A DNA stretch of 64,000 bases, taken from Holothuria scabra. Taxonomy: Eukaryota; Echinodermata; Holothuroidea; Aspidochirotida; Holothuriidae. The position numbers and the translations under genes were made by a program. The notes beneath the pieces are model-generated. The model was not told where the DNA came from. It did not search any database and was given only the letters and a program-made list of their open reading frames with translations. The DNA is taken from assembly GCA_037179385.1 (NCBI GenBank), contig CM074187.1, positions 49,510,879 to 49,574,878 on the forward strand, written 5' to 3'. Positions within the stretch are counted from its first letter, which is position 1; each line of letters starts with the position of its first letter. This document shows positions 1 to 11,400 of this stretch, piece after piece.

Positions 1-2376
1 ACACGATATCTCAAGATAGGAATATCTGACAGTTTTCAGACTTGGTACTTAGATGCCCCGTATGAAGAGGAAGAACCCTATCGTTTTTGGTGGAGTTCAA
101 ATGTCATCTGGGGTCACAGGGGTCAAAGGACTCGAAACACTTTACAATAGGATATGGCACAGTAGGAATGTTTGAAAGTATTCAAATTTGGTACATAGAT
201 GTCCCATATCAAGAAAAAGAACAGCATAAGTTTTCATCGAGTTTGAAGGTTATTTGGGGTCACAGGTGTCAAAGGACTCGAAATACTTTACATTTAACTC
301 ATTAACACAGTATTTCAATGTAGAAATGCCATAGGACTTGAAACACTTTACATTTAACTCATTAACACAGTATCTGAAGGTATGAATGTTTGAAAGTATT
401 CAAACTTGGTTCATAGATGTCCTATATCAAGAAAAAGAACAATATCAGTTTTCAACGAGTTTAAAGGTTATTTGGTGTGACAGGTGTCAAAGGACTTGAA
501 ACACTTTACATTTAACTAACTAATAGAGTATCTCAATGTAGAAATGTACATAGGACTTGAAACACTTTACATTTCACTCATTAGCACAGTATCTGAAGGT
601 AGAAATGTCTGGAAGTTTTCAAACTTCGTACATAGATGTCCCATATCAAGAGGAAGAATGGTATGGGTTTTGGTCAAGTTCAAAGGTCATTTGGGGTCAC
701 AGGGGGTCCAACCCGGAAAACCATGTTTACACAATATCTTAAGGTAGGAAGCTTGGATTGATTTCAAACTTTATATGTTGATGCAGTATGATGGGTAGAT
801 GAACCCTACAAATTTTGGTAGAGGTCAAAGGTCATTTGGGGTCACAGGGGGTCAAACCCCCAAAACGTTTTTTACATGATATCTCAAGTTGGGAAACTGG
901 GATTAAATTCAAACTCAAGATGTTGATGTGTTATGATGTAAGCAAGAACCCTTTAGATTTTGGTAGAGGTCAAAGGTCATTTGGGGTCACAGAGGGTCAA
1001 ACCCAGAAAATCTTGTTTACACGATATCTGAAGGTAGGAAGCTTGGATTGATTTGAATCTTGATTTGTTGATGCAGTATGATGGGAAGAAGAACCTTATT
1101 GATTTTGGGTAGAGGTCAAAGGTTATTTGGGGTCACAGGGGGTCAATCCCCAAAAACCTTGTTTACATGATATCTCAAGGTAGGAAACTTGGATTAATTT
1201 CAAACTTGATATGTTGATGCATTATGATGTATGTAAAAACCCTACTGATTTTGGTAGGGGTCAACGGTCATCTGGGGTCACAGGGGTCAAACTTGGAAAA
1301 CATTGTTTACAGGATATCTCAAGGTAGGAAATTTGGATTAATCTCAAACGTGTTATGTTGATGCATTATGATGTAAGGAAGAATCCTATTGATTTTGGTA
1401 CAGGTCAGAGGTCATTTCGGGTTAACGGTGCTGGACCCTGAAAACCTTGTTTACACATTATGTCAAGGAAGGAAGCTTGGATTGATTTCAACCTTGAGAT
1501 GTTGATGCATCATAATGTAAGGAAGAACCCTATTGATTTTGGTAGAGGTCAAAGGTCATGTGGGGTCACAGGGGGCCAAACCCTGAAAACCTTGTTAACA
1601 TGATATCTCAAGCAAGGAAGCTTAGATTGATTTCAAACTTGATATGTTGATGCGTTTTGATGTATGGAAAAATCCTACTGATTTTGGTAGGGGTCAAAGG
1701 TCATCTGGGGTTGCAGGGGGTCAAACTCCGAAAACCTTGTTTGCATGATATCTCAAGGTAGGAAACTTGGATTAATCTCAAACTTGGTATGTTGATGCAT
1801 CATAATGTGAGGGAGAACCCTATTGATTTTGTTAGAGATCAAAGGTCATCCAAGGTCACAGGAGGCTCAAACCCCGAAAACCTTGTTTGCATGATATCTA
1901 ATGGTAGGAAGCTTGGATTTTTTCAAACTTGGTTTGTTAATGAATTATGACCAGAGGGTGGACCCTATTAATTTTGGTAAAGGTCAAAGTTCACCTGGGG
2001 TTATCCAAGGTCAAACCTTGAAAACTCCTACTTTGTATTTCAAGGTGGGAAAATGAGAGAAGGTTCAAAGTTAGAATGTGGATGTGTGATGGTTGGAAGA
2101 TGGCTTCTGTTGTCCTTGGTGGAGGTTGAAGGTCAATTGGGGTCACCAGAGATCAAACTATGAAAACTTTGTTAATAGGATAGATTATCTTAAGGCACAG
2201 CATGAAATTTGGGTTTTCATTGTAGAAGTGTTTTGGTTAAAAGAAAAACCAGCTACTTACTGGTGGAGTCAAAGGTCACTTTGGGTCACCATGTGTTACA
2301 ATAAATGCAGCATTTTTTGAAAAGAACATGTTCTGTATGCATCATCGAAACCTCAATGCATTTTTGCATTCTGGTT
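1..2376 (+). mobile_element. Minisatellite-bearing TIR/hairpin element, copy 1 (5' end outside)
   Basis: About 15 units of ~145 bp, more diverged in 1-700 than in 780-2290, with the core ggtagaggtcaaaggtcatt, tggggtcacagggggtcaaa, ccttgtttacatgatatctc. The 3' end is (c)ATCATCGAAACC at 2341-2352, hairpin AATGCATTTTTGCATT and CTGGTT (2371-2376). A local duplication of aaacactttacatttaac- text is seen at about 290-590. The first VPS13 exon starts at 2391. Confidence 0.85.
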
Positions 2377-2390
2377 CCTTTTTCATGCAG

Positions 2391-2479
2391 GATGATCTAT
2401 TGTAGAGAATCTGCTGATGGTCAGCAGTGTGACATGGTATCTGTCAAGTTTGAACAGAATGCAACCCAGGACAAAACCA
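2391..2479 (+). CDS. VPS13: VPS13 exon 1 of window (phase 1 in, phase 1 out)
   Basis: Reads [12 protein letters not shown] then [17 protein letters not shown]. Acceptor tttttcatgcag, donor cca|gtaagta. The final base joins the first two of the exon at 8327 to give Ile. Such a VSVKF-type beta strand is usual in the repeating-groove region before the VAB domain. It follows 14 bp after the end of a mobile element, so its acceptor is partly set by that insertion. Weakest of the ordinary exons because it is short and little conserved. Confidence 0.7.
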
Positions 2480-5400
2480 GTAAGTAATATGCTAAGTCAG
2501 TTTGCCCTCTCTACTCCCCTTTCCCTGTCCTCCCCCTCCCCATTCATGTTTTACCTTTCCTCTCCCCTTTCCTTTCATTTCCCCTTCACAATCCTTTTCA
2601 TTCTCTCTTTACTCTCCCTACCCCCCCCCCTTCCCATTTCATGAAGCAGTTTTGTGGCAAATGATTTTTTAGGATTAATTCTCTGTAATTTTCCTTTCCC
2701 TTAACCCCCTCCATTCTTCTTCCTACCCCCCTTTCCCTCACTTTCCCACCAATCCTTCCTCTTCTCATTATCCTCCCACTTCCCATCCCTCCTCTTCTCA
2801 CTCAACTTCCCACTTTCCTCTTTCCTGTCCCACCCCATCCAAAGTGAGTTGTGATCAATTCAGTTTTGGCCACTTCACGATGTTTTCATAGATAAAAAGT
2901 TCAACACATTAACATTAGCTATTTGTTAGGTAAGTTAGCAGAAGTCCTCTCAAATGAAGCTTTGACAACCTCAGTACATTCTTCTTTCAGTCTCATCCTA
3001 AAATAGAAAGTTCACCATTCATGACCTTGATATTTGTTCAGAATCTGATGTAAAACATCAGTAGTAACACCTGTATCCTGCCCTGATTTCTTTTTGAGCC
3101 TTTTGTTTCATGACCATATCCTTTTGTTTGGCTGAAAAATGTTTTCTATTCATTAAATCTTTTCAAAGTATTACTCTTTTGTTTCTAAAGATGGTTATTT
3201 CCTGTTTATGAATAGCGTTCCTTTGTTTAATAGGATGTAGTAGAACCCCTGCTTGGCTTTTAAAGTCAGCACCTGTTTTACACATGGTGATGACTATTCA
3301 TGTTTTTTATGCTCTTTAAAACACCTGTTTTGCAGCTGGTAATGAATATTCATAGTAGTGACATGTGTTTAATGGTTTGGAAGTGGTGAGTCTGGATTTT
3401 GGCAGGTCAACAAACTTTTATGTTTGTTTATAAAGAGATTACTAGCTACTGCACTGTGTGACTATGTTGTTTTATATGCTGTTGTATATTTTGTATGTGA
3501 ATAGAGAGCTGACGAATGATGTGTAATCTGAAATGTTTAATTAGAGAGTATTCTGCTGATAATTTTTGTACTGCTAAATGGCATGTAGAGGATGTTTTCA
3601 TAAGAATCTTCGTGAACATACCTGTTGGTTTACTGTAGACAGAGGTTTAGATAGATGAATCAGGAAAGCTATCTCACACCATATTATATGAGATGAGAAA
3701 ACAGTAAGAGAGAAATGGGGAGGGTAAATAAATAGGATGGGAGGGGGGAGCAGGTAATCATTGTGATATGGTGTTTGTACAGTCAGTAGAATTCAAGCAC
3801 TTCTATAAGTGTTTCTTGATTCCATTTATTAAAAAAAGGAAGGTATGCATTTGTAAACCTATGTGTTCTTAAAAATACTTGGGTGTTTCTGAAGGGAGGG
3901 GGTAGGAGGGTAAATTAGAGAGATGGGGTGTAATCATTGTGTTGTGATGTACAGGCAGTCAGTATAATCCAAACAGTTCTGTAAGTTTTACTTAATTGTA
4001 TTACTTTGATAGAGAAAGGTGGTCATTTGTAATGGTACCTGTTGGTACCTTGGTAGAGAGGTGTTTTGAAGAGATTGGGGGGGGGGTGATGAGATTGCTA
4101 ATAAGGCAATGTCATGCTACTTCAGGCGATTGAGTTTACCCAGCATTGAAGGGCAAAACATGCAGGCGGTAAGCTTATTTACAGGAAATGAACACAGTAA
4201 TCCCATAGAAACTACTGGGATATATAAGGGAGCATTGGGAAATCACAACGGCGTTCAAACCCCGTTTGACTTCCCATTGACTATTGATTGAAATCACTGA
4301 GCGTGACCACTGCTCAGGAAGCTGCTCTCACCAATATTCAAAAGAGGTGGAGCTTGTGAACATGCTTGAGTAGTCTTTGGAACTGCCCTGTGGCAAGTGG
4401 TAACCATGGCCTATTGTTAAAGTATCTTTTGGTAGTGGCTTAATCCAATTATATTTAGGGCATTGAGTTGAATGGCCATAGTAAAAGTGTAGGCTTAAAT
4501 GAATAGGCTATACAAGTGCATAGCTTGTATGTTGTGGGTATATGGAGAGCAGATGTGGGAGTTCAATTTAGTATAGCATATCCAAAGTACTTGTGAAGTA
4601 CAGGTGGTAGCTGTATTTCTGTGCACTGTAGGCTATATGATTGAGATTGCAATCCATCTGAGGACTAACTACTGTATAATTTTAGGAAAGTCCTTACATA
4701 AATCACACAACCAGATCTTTGGCTGATAATTGTCAGCCTATAAACAAATACGTACAGCAAACTATTATCAAAATGTTATCATTACTGTATGAAATAATGA
4801 ATAAAATGCCATTCTTTATGAATCTTTACCATGTATGAGAGAATTTGGAGGAAAGCTGAAGCCATACTGTATGTGATAAATGCCCACATGCTTGCAAGAT
4901 TTATTCAACATGATTGAAGTTGATGGTCATAGGTGTGCAAACTTAAATCTCATCCCTAGTTTAAACTCAAAATCTGGATTTTTCCCTTTAACAGGATGGT
5001 TTTATTTCATCATTTTCAGTGATGAAGAATTTGGTGACCACGTGGTAGTGAACATTTCGTTTCCACAAATCTTTTTGACCCAAGTGAAAGGAGGTTTAAG
5101 GATTAGTTTTCAGTGTCTTCACTGAAATATGTGCATAGGCTACCTTTTAAAACATGTCGTTTGAAGTGAAATTATTCCTGTTAGGAACTAAATGCAGTGA
5201 AATTCTTCTGCTTGTTTAAAGTATACCATGTCTTGACATAAAAATTTTTCATCCAGCAGTGATGCAGTTGAGTCAGCTAGGACTCAGAGTCATGATTTCT
5301 AATAATGAAAGACTGGCTGACTTTTTCCCCAGTGTGAAAGTACAGGGACTCAATTCCATGTCAGGACTCAGTCATTGAAATCTGAAAACTGCAGGACTTG

Positions 5401-8400
5401 TGACTAGATGCCTCCCGACTTGACTTCATCACTACCATCTGGTGTGTGGTAGGCAGGCCCTGTAAAAGGACCCTCACATGCATTTCCTTCTGTTGACCTT
5501 GCATCTGTTCATGACAAAGTCAATTGAAATATGGAAGTCTTGTGGAAGATGAGGAAAAAAAGAAGTTAATTCCAAACCCCAAATGTAATTACTAAGTTCT
5601 ATCAATGACAAACTATTTTGATGATGGGAATGAAAAGGTTAATAGACTACGACTACATTTTACTAACTTGTTACCTTTTTCACTGTCACATTTTTGCGCA
5701 TAAGATCTGCAAGAGTTCACAAAACTCTTAAATTAAGCCCCCCCCCCCCCCATATCCTTTCCAGCTGAAAGGTTTAATAACCAGAAAGCCAAAAGGCTTA
5801 GTGATTCCTTGCCATCAAATACATTACCTGCTTTCAAATTGACATTGTTTGATAGATTTTTCTTTACATTCAAGGTACAAAATTTTCACAATTTTACTGC
5901 TGGTGACGTCAAATGATCTTTGACCTCTACCAAAAACAATAGGCTTCTGTCTCTCAACATGAAAAATCTATATACCAAATATGAGGAGTGTTGATCACTC
6001 CTATCTGAAGATATCATGTTTACAAGCCATTTTCGGCGTTTTCGCAATTTTTCTACTGGTGACCTCTAATGACCTTTGATTTCTACCAAAAACAATAGGA
6101 TTCTTTCTCTCAACATGTCAAATCTATATACCTAACATGAAGATTATCAGTCACTCCTATCTGAAGATATCGTGTTTACAAACTATTTTCGAAGCTTTCA
6201 CCATTTTACTGCTGGTGACCTCAAATGACCTTTGATCTCTACCAAAAACAACAGGGACCTTCCTCTCAACATGAGAAATCTATATACCAAATATGAAAAG
6301 TGTCGGACATTCCTACCGTAAGATATCGTGTTTACAAGCAAGTGTCACAATCACACACACACACACATAAACACACACACACACGACATCACCATCGCAT
6401 AGATTCCTTGCCTGCCCATGGCAAGGAATCAATAATTGACAAGGCCTGCCTTGCTTGAGAGTTTGATTATGGTTCAAAGGTTTGAACCAACCCCATAAAG
6501 ACTGTAGAGTCATGATAATATTTGGCACCACCTTACACTAATGGGAGAAACATTAACATATGTAGAAGAATTTTGTAATTTTTTGCCTGCTGTAGATGCC
6601 ACCCTGTCAGTTAAATATGCTGCTGTATGCTTTATACCATGATCTAGTACAAACAAAGAATAATGTTAAAGTAATGATGGGATGTGGGACCAATTATATG
6701 AAATAATAAGAGGGGTACCAATGAGACGGGGGACTAAGGAGACAAATTTTGCTAAAATGGGGACCAATGACATGGGGGACCAATGAGATGGGGGACTATA
6801 GAGCGGACCTTCCTGGGGTTGTGATTGTTGTAGAAGCAAGATTGACTTCAGTCAGAAATTATATGCGTGGGGAATGATGACCTCCTGGTTGTATGATCTG
6901 AAGAATATGTGAAACATCCAAACTCAGGCGGAATTCTTTTTCAGATGGGAGTTGCTCACACTTCAAATTTAATTGGTAGGAGTTTTTATTTGGTCACCAT
7001 GAAAACCTTGTTTTACTCTGAATAAAATCAGGATCGTTAGTGAGGGCAGGTTGTCCAGTGTATGAGTATTCACTGCATGCTGTACAATGGTAAAAAATTA
7101 AAAAAAAAAACTTCAAAGCTGTGTAACACTTAGGTGAGGATGCTTACATAAGTCAGGACTGCATCAGCCCTGGTACACAAGGAATGAAGTGAACATGTTT
7201 CACAATATGTTTTGATAGTGATAATTTTGGTCAGAAAAGGCTTCTTGAACCAATAATATTTTTAGCAAATACTATGAGAAGTTGCACCCTATATTATGAC
7301 CCATGGTGATATTATGCTAGGCAAATTTCATTATTTAGAGATTACTTTGTCTACAAGTTCAGGTGCTTTTTAAGGACTTTCAGATGAGAAATCACACAAC
7401 CAGGCTCCATCTCATTTTTCGGACCACACTTAATTCTTAGTTGCTTAGATTCTGATGGCAGTGAGTGCTTGTACTCACATAAACTTGTACAGTAAGTACT
7501 GCATCAGACATAAATTGTCTACCTATAGCTAATCTTCTGCTGAATTGCCATTGTCCACTTTATGTCTTTGTTGTGAACCAGCCACCTGATAGAGATAATC
7601 CCTATTCAGAGTCAAGTGTCAGTCAGTCTGGTTGTTAAGGAAGGTAATTGTTAAGAGTATGTGAGGTCACTGCCAGGCCTTCTCATTAACCTGGCCTGAA
7701 GTCAGAGGCATGGTCACTCAAGCGTGAAGAGGAAAGAAGGTGAACAATAGGCTATGAAGCAAACGGGGTTTGAATGCCATTGTGATTTCCCAATGCTCCC
7801 TAAAGCGCCTTCTGCAAGTACTCTTACTGCGCATGTTGATGAAATAGACGCTTGCCCGTCAAATGACATCAGTGAAATTGCCTTACAAGAGGGATGAGGG
7901 AATAATCATTGCGGTGTGGTGTATATCCTTCATTATAATTCATACAGTTTGGTAGGTGTTACCTAATTGCATTCATTGAAAAGAGAGAAAGGTGTGCATT
8001 TGGTGTGTGTTTGTAGAGAGGTGTTATTCCAATCACAAGTCACATTCTGCTTTTGGTGGTTTTGAAATATTTAAGCACATTGGTCTGATTTCCCCATACT
8101 GTATCAAAGTACAGTTGGTGCGTCATTTAAGTAGAAAAGTCGTTTCTGGTGAATAAGTGTAAGTCTATGGCAGTAATGTCACCAGAACCTTCATGCATAA
8201 GTGCATTCTGTTTTTAGTTTTTTTTTTTAATCATTTGAGCTTATTCTCAGTCACTATTACATACTCCCTACCCCCACCTCCAGCATGAATAAACACTCTT
8301 TTAAAATCTTTGCATTTCACCAATAGTTGAAGCCAACCTTCAGAATCTACATGCCTGTATTTGTACTGAGTTTTTGATGAGTGCCGCTAACATTTTCACA

Positions 8401-11400
8401 AAGGGCATGGCAGAGAGTGCCAAAACTGCACCAGTAAAGCCAGTCACAAGATCTGGGCCACCAAAGGCAGTTCCCTCCAGCACTGGTCAGGCATCTGCCC
8501 CTAAACCAGCAGCGCCCCCACAAGAGGAGCAGAAGCAGCAGGGAAGTATCTCCATCAAGGCTGCTATAGAGAGACCAGAGATCATTCTGGTAGCAGACTC
8601 CAGCAGCAAGGATACCAATGCACTGGTCTTGCAGGTGAGGGGTATGAGAACCGGAGTGATGCGTGTTAAAGATGTGAGAGGGAGAGTAGTGTGTGTGAAA
8701 CGGGTGGGTTTAGATTTAGATGAGGTTGACTGGCTCAGTGTCTAAACAATTGATTTAAAGGGCAAGTGCAGTTGTCCTAAATTTATTTTAAAACAACATT
8801 CAGATCCCACAGTTTTCTTCTTATTTCATGTCAAGTATATGTCTTGATATTTTTAGGACTTCAAAGTTCAAAGTAAACCAATGATTTATTCTTCTAAATT
8901 TCATAATTTAGTAAGAAAAATATTGTTACACGACTCTGAAGGGCCAATCATGAAACAAGACAGACTACCGCACTAGTCCAAATTGAAGTGACTGCAAATA
9001 CAGTAGGTTCCATGGAAGGGGTATGTCATACATGTTTCACGCTTTTGCTACTAGAGGGGTTCCATCCCATCATTCTGAGACCCTAGTAGAAAGGCATCAG
9101 AATATGCCTTTAAAGGTTACAAAATAAATCAATAACTTTAAGGAAATAAATAACTATGTGATTACATTTTGTCATTCTTTCTTTTATCCGATAGTTTGAT
9201 GCTGAGGTGACATTGAATCAAAGTGACACTAGCCTGGCTATCCAAGGAGGATTGAATGCTCTCAGAATCAATGCATGTCCTTATCTGGAGGAGAAACGCA
9301 AGGGTAGCATCAACAAGGTAAAATTGATTCACCTTTACTCTATCAAGTGGTGATATGAGACCCATTTGTAGGTTGAGAGTGCTCTGAAATGGTCTGTGGA
9401 AGTCTTTTGAAGCCCAAATTTTTCAGAACGATTAAAAGTGGTTGATGAGGCCCTGTCTAATTGCAGTAAATTTAAACATAAACTTAAGAAAAGTGGTTGC
9501 TGGCGGCAAAGTACAAATTTCTAATATGTGTAAATGACAGTGTGTTGAAGTATTGTAAAGGTCAATTATTTGTGAATGAAGAGAATTTCTTGAAACTGAG
9601 CTCATTGGTATAACTTGCTGAAGACAACTTAAGATTTGAATAGACAAAGTGAGACTGCTATGTGGTTATCTTTTGATAGACATGTTGCATTGAACAAAAT
9701 CTGCATGGGCTCTCAAATTGTGAAGCTGAAATTTAGTTTCTGTGAAAAGGCATGTGTTTTATCTGAGGAGTATGTGGATAGACCATTACAAACCTGATTC
9801 AAACATTTGTAATATAGTTGACTGTATGAAAGGAGGTGAAAATATTACTTCAAAATATTGAAGTCAAAAGCAGACTCTAATTAGTATCAGTAATATGTCC
9901 ACACTCTCTCTGAAACCTTATCATGGAGTGAAGCTGGCAAACCAATCATGCTCTCATAAAATTACCTGGAGGTGAGTGTAATGGGAAGTAGAATAAAACT
10001 GAATGAGATCCCATCGTTGAAGTTTAATTTAATTTCTACCGACATATTCTATGATGGATATGCCTTTCTATTCCCATAGCATAAAGGTTATGTCATCCTT
10101 AACCAATGCGATTGGAATTGATTTTCCAAATATTTGTTGTTTGGTGATCTTCACAGGTACTGGTTCCATGTAACATCAGTTTTAACTTGAGTAATCCTGA
10201 TAAGAAGGGAATGAAGATTAGTGCAACCATTCCAGAGATCATCCTTAACATCTCACCTCCAACTGTGATGGTTCTGTCAGCAGCAGCTCAGAATCTAACA
10301 CCTCCAACGGTAAATTATCAGAGCAGCATTTTTGACTGGCGGTTATTTGTAACTGTATGTGGGATGGGGGCGAATATTTTTGGAGGGTTTAGTCAAAGAC
10401 TAAATGGTATGTAATGAGGGAGAAAGGGGCTGACATGACAAGTGGGTGTGTAAAGGACATGTTACTGTTAAAATATCATGTGAGTAAACCATGCTTAATT
10501 ACTTCCTTGAATTTATGAAGCAGCTGAGAATTACAGAGAAATATTACAGCAGGATGAAAGGTCCTTCACTTAGCATGGAGGATTGCAATATGAGTTTAGA
10601 TCAAGTAGGTCAAAACTTATGGACATTGTTCTTGAATATTTACAACAAAAATAGAATTTTGGTGCCTTGGTATACATAATACCTGATGTATGATGTATGT
10701 ATGATTTACCTGATGTATGAATTAATTTGCCCATTATTAGCCCTTGCATATGTAGTATTAGCTACTTACATATGTATACAACCTATTTACATATTTAGTA
10801 CCACCTATTTAAATATGTAGTGAACCACAACTGCAAAAAAGGCTGTTGCTGGCCCAACTTCATGAAACCCCCGCCCGAAACCAATCAGTTAGAAACTGAG
10901 CCATAAAACTCCCACCAACAAACAACATATGTAGTACCACCACGGACTTATATACATGGACAGAGCACGTGTAACGTGTACCTCCTATCGTGTAGATTTT
11001 CGCCACCAACTGGGACAAAAAGATGGTCGCCCCAAAGCTATAAATCATCTGATTTGACAACCATTCTGTTATATTTTAAATATAAGTGTAACTTGAAACA
11101 ATAACATATTCCTGCAATACGTGAAGTGATTTTGACCTTACCTTGCCAAATTTTAAAAACATTTCAAATTTCTTGCAAAAATCTGGTAATTGACTTGAGC
11201 AAGTCTAAACTTTTACACAAAATCATAGCAGGCAGCCATCTTGGTGTGCTTTTTCTTGCACCTTTGGTAGCGACAATCTACCGTGCAGTATGCTCTGTCC
11301 ATGTATAGGAAGAGTACCACATATTTACATATATAGAACCAACTATTTACATATGAGGACTGGACCAGTTGCCTCTGAAAGGCTTGCCAGAGACTTATTG

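Larger units (their letters stand above)
5740..6520 (-). repeat. Host repeat carrying a nested insertion
   Basis: Flanks of the element 5802-6431 (tcctttccagctgaaaggtt and ggtttgaaccaaccccataa) match, in inverted orientation and close together, 15395-15500. So 15395-15500 resembles the unoccupied state of the same repeat. Confidence 0.6.
4095..7885. mobile_element. 3.8-kb segment bounded by inverted arms
   Basis: Text at 4228-4268 (agggagcattgggaaatcac, ggcgttcaaaccccgtttg) is present in inverted orientation at 7763-7803. Weaker inverted similarity reaches taaggcaat at 4104 and attgcctta at 7877. The segment separates units two and three of the 175-bp tandem repeat, as expected for an insertion. 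It contains the element at 5802-6431. No transposase frame seen. Confidence 0.55.
10745..11365. repeat. Short AT-rich repeats around a MITE
   Basis: Variants of the words ctatttacatatgtag and tagtaccac recur at about 10760-10830, 10920-10940 and 11315-11360. The MITE at 10951-11307 lies inside this cluster, so an older array was probably split by it. The segment 10828-10912 is SINE-derived (entered separately). Confidence 0.5.

Noticed and set aside
1..2376. Regularly spaced repeats resembling a CRISPR array
   Set aside because: Units are ~145 bp and related along their full length, without short constant repeats and unique spacers; the host is eukaryotic.
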